Program-made: the position numbers and the translations under genes
DNA from: Lentinus brumalis
Taxonomy: Eukaryota > Basidiomycota > Agaricomycetes > Polyporales > Polyporaceae
Assembly: GCA_001792895.1 (NCBI GenBank)
Contig: MARA01000008.1
Location: forward strand, 682,001-746,000
DNA: 64,000 nt
Reading direction: 5' to 3'
Notes under the pieces: generated by a model
Told to the model about the DNA's origin: nothing
Database searches by the model: none
The model's input: the letters and a program-made list of their open reading frames with translations, nothing else
In this document: positions 10,218 to 21,736 of the stretch, in pieces
How positions within the stretch are numbered: position 1 is the stretch's first letter
Layout: every line of letters starts with the position of its first letter

Positions 10218-13200
10218 ATGTCTGACTACGGCAGCCCGCCCCCGGAACCGCGTCCGCAGCCCCATCCGTACCTCCACGAGCCGCTGCTGTACATCTCGAA
10301 CCTCCCTCCGTTTGTGAGAGACGAAGATCTTGCGGCTGCACTCCACACATGCGCACCGTTCAGGCCGAAGATCACGCGGGACGGGTCGAACAGACCGCTG
10401 TCGGGGACGATCGAGTTCAAGTTCCTAGAGAAGGGTGAGTGACCGGTCTGATCTTCGGTGCAGAACCTCTCTCTCGAATGTTGCATTGCAATACCCCGGA
10501 GTGCGACTGGAGTTATGGGATATGGGGTTATGTCGTCTTGCAGGACTAAGCAGATGGAGCACTCGTGTGCGATTGTGGCGGCTCGGGACGGGTCGGGCGC
10601 CGTCGAAGGGTGGTTCACCATTGAGCATCGTCTGCCTGTCAAGGACACGACCTTGCTACTGGACAGCGCGGTCAGCGTGTGCTCGTCAAGGTCTGACCAT
10701 GTCGCAACTTGCACGTGCCCCGGGTCTCTGGGTTTCGCTGAAGGGCCTTGCCCTCTTCTCATGGCTGGGGTATTCGAAGGGCCCATACTCGCGCGCTGCG
10801 TCTGTCTTGCGGGATGTCTGGTCGGACCACGTCTGTCGGCCCGGCCTCGATATGCGCATGCTGACTTTGCGACCCGGAGGGTCGCGGCTGTATTGCGTCC
10901 GGCTCCGTCAAGCATCTCTCCGGGTTTCATACCGACGACGATTTGTCTGGGGTTTAGATCGCCGTTGCGGCTTTTTCTGTATGAGTGTGTCCGCTCCACG
11001 CATTCTCGCGTAAGGTGCATTCCGGAGACGGCTTCTCCGCAGGCGTGATTCATAGTGTGTCTTCCTTCCACGTACTTCGCTTTGCTGACCAGTAGCCACA
11101 GCTGAGAAGGCGCTCGCAACACTGCAGGGTCGCCCGATCCCCACCCTGCAACAGACGACCCTCCTCACGCTGTCCCCATACCCCTCCACGAATCCTCCAA
11201 CTCCACTTCCTCCGCCTAGTGCCTCCCCACGACTCGTGAAGCAACTCCCTCTTGGATTCACGGACTCGCAACTCTATGACTTGTTCCGCCCGTTCGGCGC
11301 TCTGGCGTCCGTGCGCACGCAAGCTCCTTTCGGCAAGGATACGGGTGTCGTTGAGTTCTGGAGAGAAGAGGATGCTCGCGAGGCAGAGGAGGCCATGCAC
11401 TGTGCTGACGTCGAAGGGCAGAACATCGTGGTACAAATATACCAACCTCGGCGTGCAGGAGCCGCGATCGCAAGCGAGTTTAGCCCGAACGCCCCGTCAT
11501 TCATCCCGACGGGCTCTTTGTTCCCCTACCCCGTTCAGGTATGTGGCTGGAGACGGTGTATATGGACGGGCTGCGATATTCATTGCTCTAGTACTCCCCT
11601 CCACGTCCGGCACCACACCCTGGAACTCGCTCTCCTGTGTTCATACATGGCCCCGGACAGCAAGTTCAGTTGGCACCGATGAGTGGGCCAGGATCGACCA
11701 GTCACAGCGGTCTCATAGATCCCTGCAATCTCTTCATCAAAGTAAGTCTATACTGCCTGCAGCTCCAGCTCACACATGTTGCTTACCATGTCTATAGAAC
11801 CTTGATCCGTCTATTGACTCAAACGGCCTCTTCTCGCATTTTCGTCAGGTACGTAAGAGACTGCCATGCGCATACATCCCCAAGCACTCAGACGCTGTCC
11901 ATTGCAGTATGGCCAGATCGTTAGGTTGGTGATCTCTCTCACGCGTATCGTTCGGTTCTTCTGACCATTCACAGTGCCCGTGTCATGCGCAACGAACAGG
12001 GGGAGAGCCGAGGCTTTGGTTTCGTGTCCTACCAGACTCCAGACCAGGGTGTGTTCCGTTCCTGCGTCTCAGCAAGGCGTGTTCACTCAGTGCAATATCT
12101 CCCACAGCTGCCGCGGCGATGAACTCGATGAACGGCGTCACCATCGGGTCGAAGCAGCTTGTGGTGCGTTTGCATGAGCCGAAGCAGCTCCGCCAGGAGA
12201 AGCTCGCTCAACGCTTCAGCGGCCACAACGGACATCCTCGCAGCAGCAGCGGTGCGACGAGTCCGACCGCGAGTGAAGCAGGCGAGAGCTATGCCGGATG
12301 GCCGAGTCCAAGCAGTCACCCTGCTGTTCTCGGTTCGCCAGTGATGAGTGTCCACGAGCGACCCGACAACAGGGGACGTCGCAGTTCCGGCAGCTTCTAC
12401 CACGTAGGTCCTTCGAATATCTGGGACCTTCCCACTAACCTAACATATCTCAAAGGCCGCTCTAGCGGGTACGCTCAATATGCCAATGCGTTACGACGAT
12501 CTCTCCGCCCTCTCTCCTGTGGTTCGAAAGGAGGTCCTCACGGGCGAGCTGAGCAGACGCATCAGGGGTATGGACGTTGTTCCGGGGGATGCCGTGGACT
12601 CAGTCGTGAACGCCATCGTTGGGCTCTCTTTGAGCGAGGTCGTGCAGGGCGTCCAGGATCCTGCAAAGCTTGCCGAGCAAGTGCAGAACGCGAAGAAGTC
12701 GCTGGGTCTGCCGCACTCCTCGAAGTCGCCGTCGCCTTCACCTGCGGCGTCCCAGGACTCCCGATTACTCGACCCCGGTGCGCCTAATGCGACCGCCTCT
12801 GCTCCCGACCATCCTTCCACACCGCTGTCGATGCCCGCCACGCTGTCCACGCCTCCAAGGACGGAGTCCCCTTCTGGGTCGCTAGGGCCTCAGTCAGAGC
12901 GCGACCGTATGTTCGCTGCAGTCTCCAGGCTTGAGTCTGCGCAGGTCGGGGACCTCACGGACCTTCTCATGTCGCTGCCGAAGCGAGAGCGCGCCATGTG
13001 CCTGTTCAACGTCGAGGTTCTCCGTGCGAAGATTGCGGACGCGAAGCTCGTTCTGGAGGTCGACGATACAGAGGAGCAGACCCCTGCTGTGTCGACCGTT
13101 CCCGTACCGCAGACACCTCAGCAGCGCAAGGTGTCCACATCGTTTGAGTCTCCGCAGACCCCGGATCTGTCTTCCCGCGGACCGAGCGCGGCCGCAAGTC

Positions 13201-13696
13201 CCTCGCCTGCTACTCCCGGTGCGCCCTCGGGAGGTTCGCAGGTGTATACGATTGCATCGTTGGCCCGTCTGCCGGCATCTGAGATCATCCGACTTGCTAA
13301 CTCGTCATCTGCAACTGGCCTGCCTCTTCCCAAGCCGGATCCCATGGTCGTGAAGGCGACAGACGAATTCATCGATAGCTTGGTTGACAGGCCCATGAAC
13401 CAGCAGAAGCAGCAGCTGGGTGACAAATTGTACGTCTGGTTGACTCGGTTGTGAGCGTTGAAGCTGAAGAGTCTTGCTGTAGGTGGCGTGTCGTGAAGGC
13501 GTTTGGGATCAAGGGCGCGGTAAGTCCTGCGGCGCTGTCCTCCTATAGATACAGACGCTGATGCAAACAACAGCCCAAGATTACGATTGCGCTTCTGGAC
13601 CAGGATGACCTGCGTCCTCTCGCGCACTTGATGAACAGCTACCCAACCGTCCTGAAGGAGAAGGCCCTCCTCGTCCAAGCTTCGCTGAGCAAGTAA
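10218..13696 (+). CDS. rrm4: Rrm4-type RNA-binding protein: three RRMs and three MLLE-like domains
   Basis: Ustilago Rrm4 carries mRNA and ribosomes on moving endosomes along microtubules; its MLLE domains bind PAM2 motifs of the endosomal adaptor Upa1. The exons are 10218-10434, 11102-11538, 11592-11741, 11798-11848, 11908-11924, 11975-12048, 12108-12403, 12456-13429, 13483-13519 and 13574-13696, giving 791 aa. RRM1 starts near 21 (LLYISNLPPFV), RRM2 near 116 (LPLGFTDSQLYDLFRPFG) and RRM3 near 263 (CNLFIKNLDPSIDS, with RGFGFVSYQTPDQ). After a Ser-rich linker, MLLE-like segments start near 426 (YDDLSALSPVVRKEVLTGEL), 562 (DLTDLLMSLPKRERAMCLF) and 730 (KQQLGDKLWRVVKAFG). The first intron, inside RRM1, is 667 bp. 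Domain order and length match Rrm4 rather than Pab1. Confidence 0.88.
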
Positions 13697-14564
13697 TCCC
13701 AGGTGCTGTCGTCTGCTCTATATCCATAGTATCTCGTCTCTCCGCCCTCGTTTCAAGGTTCTGCTGGCATACCAATCAGAATTGTCTTCGCGCATGAGCG
13801 TCGACTCCAACTCGTCGAATATAGTCCCCTGCTACATATCCCGCAATCTCCACGGTCTATTCCCCTTCTGTCTTCGCTGGCAGACCATATCCACTTGTTA
13901 TCCGTAATCCCACATCGCGTTCTTGCTGTCCGTTACTTGCCCACAGTCCCTCTACGTCTAATGGAATGTCTACCGTCCCTGTCCCCGATACACATTACAC
14001 GGTGCCCGCCCCGATGCTTGTTTTATCCCGTCTCGTTGACCGTTTGCCTTCACGTACATCCCCTTACGACCTTCACGACCCGTCGCAACTGTTGCTCTCG
14101 TTCCTCTCCCTTTCCGCTGTACCTACGAGTACACCACTGTACATGCGAGCCCGCTGAATGACGAACAACATGGTCGTCGCATGTTGGTGAAGGCGGTCGT
14201 GAGATCCAGGTACACAGTCCACCTTACCAGACTATTCCTGGGTCTCGTAAGTCCTCCGACTGTAACATCCCGCACCCGACCACTCTGTGTCATGTCGGTG
14301 TACGAGATCAACCATATCGTAGTCACCGTCGTCGTTGGTCCGATTCAAGCTTGCGAGACGGCAATCGCGTACCGTCGCGTAGAGACATGTGCAAACTACA
14401 TGATGTACTACTAGTCGATAATATCCGATATCTGGCAGGACAGCTGACGCGTGTCGCTCGTGTACACACCTCTAGTGGTCACTCTTGTGTGTACTCTTGT
14501 TGGCGGGATGAGATGATGATGGAGCCACACATTCGTTATGTGCCTGGTACAAGATCTACTCTAC
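13697..14564. other. Intergenic gap, no gene seen
   Basis: This 868-bp stretch lies between two convergent genes. It is pyrimidine-rich with only short open frames. I see no RNA gene or repeat in it. Confidence 0.5.
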
Positions 14565-15694
14565 TTATGCCAATCTTCTAGCCCAAATGATGACCAAACC
14601 AAGAACGCCGACCGTTGCGATCAAAGATACCCTGCGCTCAAATTCCTGGAAGTGACGTTCCAGACTGTCTACCGACCGTCTGGAACCCTCCGCGAAATTT
14701 ACAACATGCCGCATGGAGTCTTCGATACGTCCAACGGAGTCTTCGATACGCCCAATGGAGTCTCCTGCACGCTCGACGGACTCTCCTGCACGCTCGACGG
14801 ACTCTCTTGTCCGCTCGACCGAGTCTGAGGTACGCTCGACCGCGTCTCCTGTACGCACTGCGCGCTTCAATGCCGCCACGCCGATATCGGGCTATGACGT
14901 ACGTCAGCGAGATAGCATACGGGGAGGAGTTAAGGGCATACCATGAAGATGGACATCGCATCTGCCAGCAGCTCCCGACAAGCGGTCATGTCGGCTTCGA
15001 GCTGACGCCGCTTGAGCAGATTCATGGCAGCACAATGCTTGCCTTGGTATCGGATGAGATCAAGAGCCTTGCGTAAGGCCCTACAAGAAATTGAGATCTG
15101 AGAAGATGTAAGATGGGGAAAGATAGACTTACTCTTCGATCCTCTTCCCAGCACCTTCTCTCATCTCGCGTTCTGCCTCGGAGTCGAAGTCGGCATCGAT
15201 ACAAGTATTGATGACCGAATACATGTACACCGTCTCGGTGCACTTGTGCGCAAGGCGAATCGCTGCGCGGCGGCGTGCCTATAGGAACGGGATTTGGTTC
15301 ATGAATGCGATCGCGGCAAGATTTTGTCACTCACGCTCAGGCGTTGGTACTCCTCATATATGCCGACGACTAGTTTGAGACAGGCACCCAACCCGGGTAC
15401 TTTGATTGGGAGGGAGCCATCAGCCACCTCGAGCGCGAGGACGATGTCTTGGATGATGGGGGGGACGGTCTTTAGTACGTTTCTGGCCGCGGCTTTGACG
15501 TACTGCGCGGCAGTGAACGTTGGATATGGGCAAAACGAGAAACATATCGCACGTACGTGTAGGACCCTGACCTCGACGGTGGCCACATCACCTTCATCCT
15601 CCGGGGTCTCCTCGTCAGGGACGGTGTCCTCCGCTGTCGCGGTGGCTACTGTCTGCTCGATGACGGCGGTGGTGTTGGGGATATGGACGGACAT
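14565..15694 (-). CDS. Membrane-anchored protein with MLKL-like N-terminal helical bundle and 7-residue repeats
   Basis: The five exons 15694-15557, 15502-15335, 15278-15133, 15080-14942 and 14891-14565 give 305 aa. The start MSVHIPNTTAV follows the nearest suitable ATG. After an acidic lead, residues 48-195 look all-helical, with NVLKTVPPIIQDIVLALEVA, PGLGACLKLVVGIYEEYQRL and KRRQLEADMTACRELLADAM. This resembles the basidiomycete proteins that carry an MLKL_NTD/HeLo-like four-helix bundle. Residues 212-260 consist of a strict 7-residue repeat of the type SVERAGE or SIGRIED. The last 21 residues hold a single hydrophobic segment (SLIATVGVLGLVIIW) followed by a basic end, suggesting a tail anchor. 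Known MLKL and HeLo bundles permeabilise membranes; that role here is inference. The gene model is firm, the fold assignment moderate. Confidence 0.7.
14715..14861 (-). repeat. 21-bp in-frame tandem repeat, seven units
   Basis: Seven 21-bp units, read on the plus strand as GGAGTCTTCGATACGTCCAAC and variants, encode the 7-residue repeat of the MLKL-like gene. Units 3-5 are nearly identical, so local expansion looks recent. Confidence 0.85.
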
Positions 15695-17743
15695 GGTGTT
15701 AAGGAGGCTAGAGATGCGACTCAACGGAGTGAGGCGAATGATGGATACAAAGACGGCCGCTGAGGGAGCAGAGAGGACGAGGAGGATTTGTGTAAGACGT
15801 TGCAGAGGCAGACCGGTGACCGGTGAGAGAGGCTGGCAGGAGGCGGGCAAAGGAGGCGGGCAGAGGAGGCAGGCAGGTGGCTGGCATTGAGACCTAGCAC
15901 GAAGGGCCGACAGAGTCCAAGCTACATGTTGATGAGCCGGGGGAGCAAGCCATGCGGTGGTTTAGGGCAAATTCAGTGCGAGCTGGTCGATGCACAGACA
16001 GAATGCGAACGGGTGATATTGTCCAGTGGCTTCAAACATGGCAGATATGCACAACCTCATGGCCGACACCCAACTTCGCGCTTTGCGTACGTGCCGTCCT
16101 TGAAGTATCATGGGTGTGAGTATCGCGAGCATAGCGAAAGTGGGTAACATCGTAGAGCTGGACGCGACCGGGCAGCAAGGCAGGGTGAGCGCTAGTAGAC
16201 AAAGGTAGGAGAGAGCCGGTACGTACCAAGGATATGGATGTGTAGGGTTGGAGAGCATGGGATTTGCTCGTTGTGCCCTAGATGGGTAGGGTATGCAACA
16301 CAACACTGCAGACGACGCCTGACAGCGTGCGAAGGACGCGAGGAAGACGTGCCGCGGTAGCCTACTGCTTTGCCTAGGACTAACCCAAGTCCGGGTAGGA
16401 AGGGAGATGATGAGAGACTTGGGCGACGTACTCCAAAGTCGATGTTGGACTTGCACACGAAGAGGCCATCCCCTGTTACAGCTATTTCCCAAAACAAGTG
16501 GCCGGGCGCCATTCACGCACTGCACTTTTGACGCAAGAAATCCGAAAATTGCGTGAAATCGTGGTGCCCTCTCGGGAGTGCGGAGGTGGACCTGTGAGTA
16601 TAAAAGAGGTCTGAGAGGCCCGGCAATGACTGGAAATGAGATTTTGGCAGGCTGAGGGAGACACTGCTTTGAAGGGACAAGGAGGCGGCCGGTGACGAGG
16701 ATCGTATGGGGCGAGAAATATTCTGTCTGAAGCCTCTACAGCCCGCAGATAGATATAAGAGGCTATATGTGGGGATATGGGGGTCACAAATGGGGACCTG
16801 GGGTGAAAGGTAGAGGAAATGTCGCGTGAGATATATTCGGAACGATGCATGACTCCCTGGCGCATGGAGCGTGTCGATGCGCACTCCCATGACACCCCCT
16901 CAGTCTCAGAACGTCCATGGAGCTTGGAGGGGTCTTGCAGGCGTATAGAAAGACACACCGAGCTGCGACGAATGTCTGAACTGTTTGGGTTTTCCGTATC
17001 AAAAGTGTAACTCGCGTCGCGCGGGCCGTCCTCTCTGCACGTCAATAGGCCCGTCAATTTCTGCTTACGGGAGACAATCGCGCGGCCACTTGTTTTGGAA
17101 ATAGCTGTAGTGCCACCGCCTAACTACAGTGACACTCCGTGAGATATGAGAGGATTTGAGTTGGTTCCGATGGGTCGAGGGCCCCGCTAGGTCTCACTAG
17201 TTCGAAGATCCGTCGTAAGTAGTCTGGTTCAGAACCAGCAAGTGCCTCTTTGCAACGGGGTCGGAACCCGAAAAGCGAAACCAGACAAGTATCCAATCCG
17301 CGGAGAGACGCCGGGAATGGTCTCCGCATCTGGTCCGATTTCGAAGACGGGTTCAGGTACCCCAAGATTCCGGACGTGAACTACATATGTAGTCTTGTAA
17401 ACAGGACCGGTTTATTACCAACGGGTTTTGAATCCGAGTTTTCGGATCTACTGGATCCTGAACTGAGTGGGGCTTGGTGCTAACTTGAACTCGCGTCTCG
17501 CGCGGTCGGCTGGAGCGGATGCACTCCGCATCCCACCTGTCACAAGCCTGTTCCGCACCCGAACCTGGGACATTGCCCGCCGTGCAGTGGGACACCGTGA
17601 CGTGCCGGTGCTCGTATCCAGTCCTGATCGCGATAGGGTAACCACGATGCATCCGGGGGAGCATAGATATAACAACCTTCTCTGCTCGTGCAGTCCCCAA
17701 CGCCCTAACAAACGTCCGCTAAGCCACAACAAGTCTAAGCAAG
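15695..17743. other. Gene-free region carrying a MITE-like element
   Basis: This 2-kb region holds the 629-bp inverted-repeat element at 16479-17107. Open frames inside the element on the minus strand show no known protein. From 17120 to 17480 the sequence is rich in short GGTTC/GAACC and CGGATC-type inverted words, as in decayed DNA transposon ends, but no boundaries could be set. Confidence 0.5.
16479..17107. mobile_element. MITE-like non-autonomous DNA element with TA target duplication
   Basis: The ends are inverted repeats: the left begins CAGCTATTTCCCAAAACAAG at 16479, and the right, read on the minus strand from 17107, begins CAGCTATTTCCAAAACAAGT. The arms match over about 28 bp with one indel and one or two mismatches. 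Both ends abut a TA dinucleotide (16477-16478 and 17108-17109), the duplication made by Tc1/mariner/pogo transposases. No transposase fragment is seen inside, so it must be mobilised in trans if it is mobile. Confidence 0.72.
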
Positions 17744-19139
17744 ATGCCCTCCCGGAACCCACCACGCCTCTCGACCTTCCGAGAGGCCAATGTCACTATG
17801 AACTATGCCGATTTCAAGCGCCATGTACACACTCTGTTGAACGACACAGCCGTATCCGACAACGAGCTTGAAGTGCGCGCTCGAGAGCACCTCTCACGAG
17901 TTCTCGACGACCCGCTGGTGGCTCCGTATAACAAATTGCCCTGGAACATCGACACTAGCAAAAACTTGATCTCGGCTAACTTCTCAACGAAACGCGCTTT
18001 CGAGGCTATGTACACAACCGCCGCCGACCTTGGCCTTGAGACAGGCGGGCGTTATGTTTCCGCATGCATCTGTGCATGCGCATTGCCTAGCAGGCTTGGT
18101 CCATCGCTCCCGATCCTCCCAATCGAGGTGGTAACGCAGGCAAAAATGATGTCGGTTCTTGCTTGCGATATCTGGCTGGCCCGCATGTGGCGCTGTCGTG
18201 AGTACCAGTTGACCTGCAGTGACTGAAGTGCCTTTCGCTGAACTCAAACTACAGTACCGGAACTAAGGCCGCAGGAGTTGCGGGTTATGTCGCTATCGTC
18301 AGTGTCACACGAAACGAGGAGAATCGCAAGTGTCACCCGGAAACATAATCTTGGTCCCGTCCACTTACTGACCCAAGCTCCAGGTCTTGCGCCGAGACGA
18401 TTACACTTGTTTCAAGACCGGGAAGGTGGATCAGAGCGCCCCGCGCTCGATGATCTCCCTCTCCACCCAAACTGCCTCTCTTCAGGTTGTGCCCATCTGT
18501 AATCCTTCTCTGCCGGAGGTATGATCATGCCCTGCGTGCTACGTCTGTCCCGCTCACGTCGCCATCGTCTACAGCACTGGTTGCTTCGTGAATGGACCAT
18601 CGACTTTTTCAGGTTCTACCTCGGCGTCGACGTGACGGCGATCCAGTTGGACAGCCCCAGAAACTGCCTGCTGCTGGACAGGATGGCTAGCAAGGCCTTC
18701 ACTGGCCACTACTGGACCTTGAGACCTACTGAGGTGAGTGCAGCCGATATCACGTCTCGCGCTGGACCCAATACAAACTCTTGAAACCGTACAGGTTGTG
18801 AATCGATACAGAGTAGCCGACAGCACAGTCGGCAAGGTGTTCGGGACCAATGCACGCGATGGGGACTACATCACCTTTGAGGATTGTACCGAGGCCGCCC
18901 AGAGTCCACCCGCCGCCGCCAGTGGCCTCGACTACTATTTCAAGGCCGTGGATGGGTTCTGGAGCTTATTCGGCTTATCTCGGCGGAACCATGACAGCGC
19001 CATCGAAGATCGAATCCTGCCCTGTCGGGACGCTTTGCTCATACACGCTGCGTGCACAAGCTTCCTGCACCAGTGCGGGATAGTGTGCTCACCCGCTGAG
19101 TTCATCATGCCGCCGGGATTCTTCTTTGACGAGTATTAG
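17744..19139 (+). CDS. Family member A: protein with degenerate HNH_2-like domain
   Basis: The function is not known. The modelled exons are 17744-18197, 18255-18283, 18384-18518, 18575-18733 and 18795-19139, giving 373 aa; the donor at 18284 is the least certain join (18301 also keeps frame). The N-terminal half (residues 20-150) is a helical region shared with four other loci here, ending AFEAMYTTAADLGLETGGRYVSACICAC. The second half has VLRRDDYTCFKTG, then SLQVVPICNPSLPE, then SPRNCLLLDRMASKAFTGHY followed by WTLRPTE. This order mirrors the RDxYxCxxTG / AHIIP / NxxxLxxxxH / ALEPT skeleton of fungal HNH_2 domains, but both catalytic histidine positions are replaced. The C-terminus ends FFFDEY. 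All other copies here are broken or carry an uncertain end, so A is the cleanest member. Confidence 0.75.
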
Positions 19140-21736
19140 CTCTTCGTACGACGCACAATGTCCGCGTTCTTGTCCGCCTTGCTGTTTCAAGTAATCAATG
19201 CCATCATAGTACATCGCGTTCTTTGCCGTCGGTGCGGGGCGTGACGAGCTCTTACCGTGGCTGAGACCATTACACAGGTCGGAGATCTCGAGCTACTCAG
19301 TCAGTCAGCTCAGCGGTAGGCAAGTGAGTGTGCTAGCAAACACGCGAATATACTGTTACACACCACCCGTGAGGTTGCTCAGGGAGGTGCTACAAAATCA
19401 GGAGTAACTTGTCGTTGACCATCATGTAACCAGGAGTATGATTCTAAGGCGAGCCGAGCACGGCGATGCCCGTGATACAGCAAGTGAGGTCTTTCGTCTG
19501 AATGGTGCCCATGAGTGCCGCATGCCACGAGCTCAACCACCACAATGGCATCAGGAGAACCCTTCTCCGCAATATTGCACTCTGTAGCCTAGATAGCACC
19601 CATTGCACCATTGCCACCCCCCTTTATATTGTGCTCTATAGCCGCCACTATCCACTCTGTAGTGCTCTATAGTGCAATAGAGATGCCTCATAAAGGAAAT
19701 ATTGCTATCGGAATCCTGTCGGAATCGACACCGCGCTCAAGCCTCACACAGTACACCAGGCAGATAGTGAACACATCATATAACAACTGAATACAGTTAC
19801 ATAGTATGTGTACATGGCTATCTAACATCGGTCAGACGGAGAGACAAGGGAGGACCGAAGGGAGATGAAACAAATGAGGCGAGCAGGGGACACGCATGAC
19901 ATGACGGATGAAGATCCTGTGCCGACAGCGTGCGCAGAACAGTAGACAACAGAGGACAATTAGGCAGCGAGGTAGGAGAGCGCAGGGCCCAGGCCAGGTG
20001 ATGGAGAGGAGTGAACAGCAGGCAAGACAACGGAGAGGAGGATCGGAGTCGAAGAGCAGGCAGAGACGAATGGACCGGGGACGTGTAGACGAAGAGCAGT
20101 GGGCGAGTGGGGACTAGGGAAAGCAGGCGAACGAGAGTGCTCAGTGGACAGCACGAGCGAGAGCGGACGGCATGAGCGAGAGCGGAATGAGTTGTGAGGG
20201 CTCGGCGGATGAACGACGGGTTGGAGACGGCGAGCTTGGATGAACTGTAAAACGACGGGCGGAAGGAGGACGCAAGCCCGGTCTAGACTGGTAGCTCGGA
20301 GGGGAGGGCGATAGGGCAGAGGACGCACGACTGCGGGATGATTGCAGCGAGATCGAGTGGTGAGCTGGCGTGTAAAGCTTGAGTTGTGAGCTTCGAGGAG
20401 CGTAGGGGCTTGAGAGGACTGCAGCGGGCGAGCTTCGAGGAGCCTGAGAGGGGTGTAGCGGGCAGGCGAGAATGAGTGCCAAGCACGAGCGCGCTCTTGC
20501 AGCTGGCTCACAGGGTGAGGAAGGCATGGAACATGCCGTTTGAATGGGCGGGCATCGGGGCTCGACAGACGCATGATAGAGCAGCAGGAGGAGCTCAGCA
20601 GGAGGAGGAGCACAACAGCAGGAGGAGGAGGAGGAGGAGGAGACCTAGGAAGATGGTGGGGAAAGACAAGGAGAGACGAAAAAACGACGAAGTCCGTCGC
20701 CCAGAGATAACAGATCAGTCGGCGCCTGTAGCTCCGATAATCTCCGACCCCTTCCGAGGCCACGGAGCTGCGTTCGGCGTCAAAACTTCGTGTCTCCGCT
20801 GTAATTCTGGTCTCGCTACAACGTCGTCGAAAGCATTCAAGGGCTTCGTATCATGGCCAATGGACCTCTGAGCGTGTAGGAAGACATTCGGCACAGTGAT
20901 TTCGTGTTTTACATTGAGCCCACTCTATAGCACAATAGTGTGCTATAGAGTGCAACGGGCTGCAATGAGATCGGGTGGCTGCAACGGCGTTTAGGCGCCG
21001 AAACCACGTCTCCCTGATGGGTCGCAACATCACTCATGCTGCAAAGGTCACTCACTGTAAGAGAGAGAGAGAGGACAGCAGCATAACAGCCAATATTGTG
21101 TATCATGTCGAGCTAAAGGTGATGCGACGCGGGCTTGAAGCTTCGGCCACAGACCAACGTTGCAAAAATCCCTTCCACGTTCGAGCCGCCCGTTCTAGTC
21201 ATCAGACCCCGCCGGCGCGTCGTTAAATCCTCCCCATCACAGTCATCCGTGACCGTCTCTTCCTCCAGTGAATCCTCCGCATTCTCCTCATAGCTGCATT
21301 GGCCGAACTTGCCATATGCGCTACAGTAACACTGCTGCGCCGTTCTTCCAAGTCAGCGCCGCCGTCAATGTGTCACCGGCGTGCACCGCGCTTCAAATGT
21401 GTGATACTAGTGGTGTCCTGCAAGAAACGAACTACGAAGTGGCATGTCTGCTCATACATACCCTTCATGCGCCATCACCGAGTGACGAGCGCGCGTCCTA
21501 GCACTAGACAATTACCCGACGTCGTTATGACTGGAAACTCTCACTACAGGCCAGTCATTCTCCGTACCCCTGTAGTTTCAAACGAACGTGGCCCACTACC
21601 AGGTCATCGGGAGGTCAAGTCTTGATCCGGTAGTTCGCCGCAGTCCCTTACAATGCCGATACGGCGGCTCGCAATCCCTGAACGTGGCGGGGCTCCGAGT
21701 CAACATCGGCATGCCAGACCTCCGAAAAACGAGGAC
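19140..21736. other. 2.6-kb gene-free, low-complexity region
   Basis: This region contains TCAG microsatellites (19298-19310), an AGG-rich run (20580-20645), a GA run near 21060 and repeated CTATAG-type inverted words. A long minus-strand frame (20763-19960) is Ser/Pro/Leu-rich and has no family features. I see no gene that I would call. Confidence 0.5.
20921..20952. repeat. Perfect 13-bp inverted repeat
   Basis: CACTCTATAGCAC (20921-20933) and its exact complement GTGCTATAGAGTG (20940-20952) are separated by 6 bp. Related words occur inverted near 19575-19677. It may be the end of a decayed transposon or a stem-loop. Confidence 0.7.

Noticed and set aside
10226..11122. 298-codon minus-strand frame and 192- and 196-codon plus-strand frames
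   Set aside because: They lie across the long first intron of the Rrm4-type gene; the splice sites on either side restore RRM1, and none of these frames shows a known protein.
17120..17480. Possible hAT-type element
   Set aside because: Short inverted words (GGTTC/GAACC, CGGATC) look transposon-like, but no terminal repeats or 8-bp target duplication could be found.
19960..20763. 267-codon minus-strand frame
   Set aside because: It is Ser/Pro/Leu-rich low complexity produced by GGA-type repeats, without a start context or motif.
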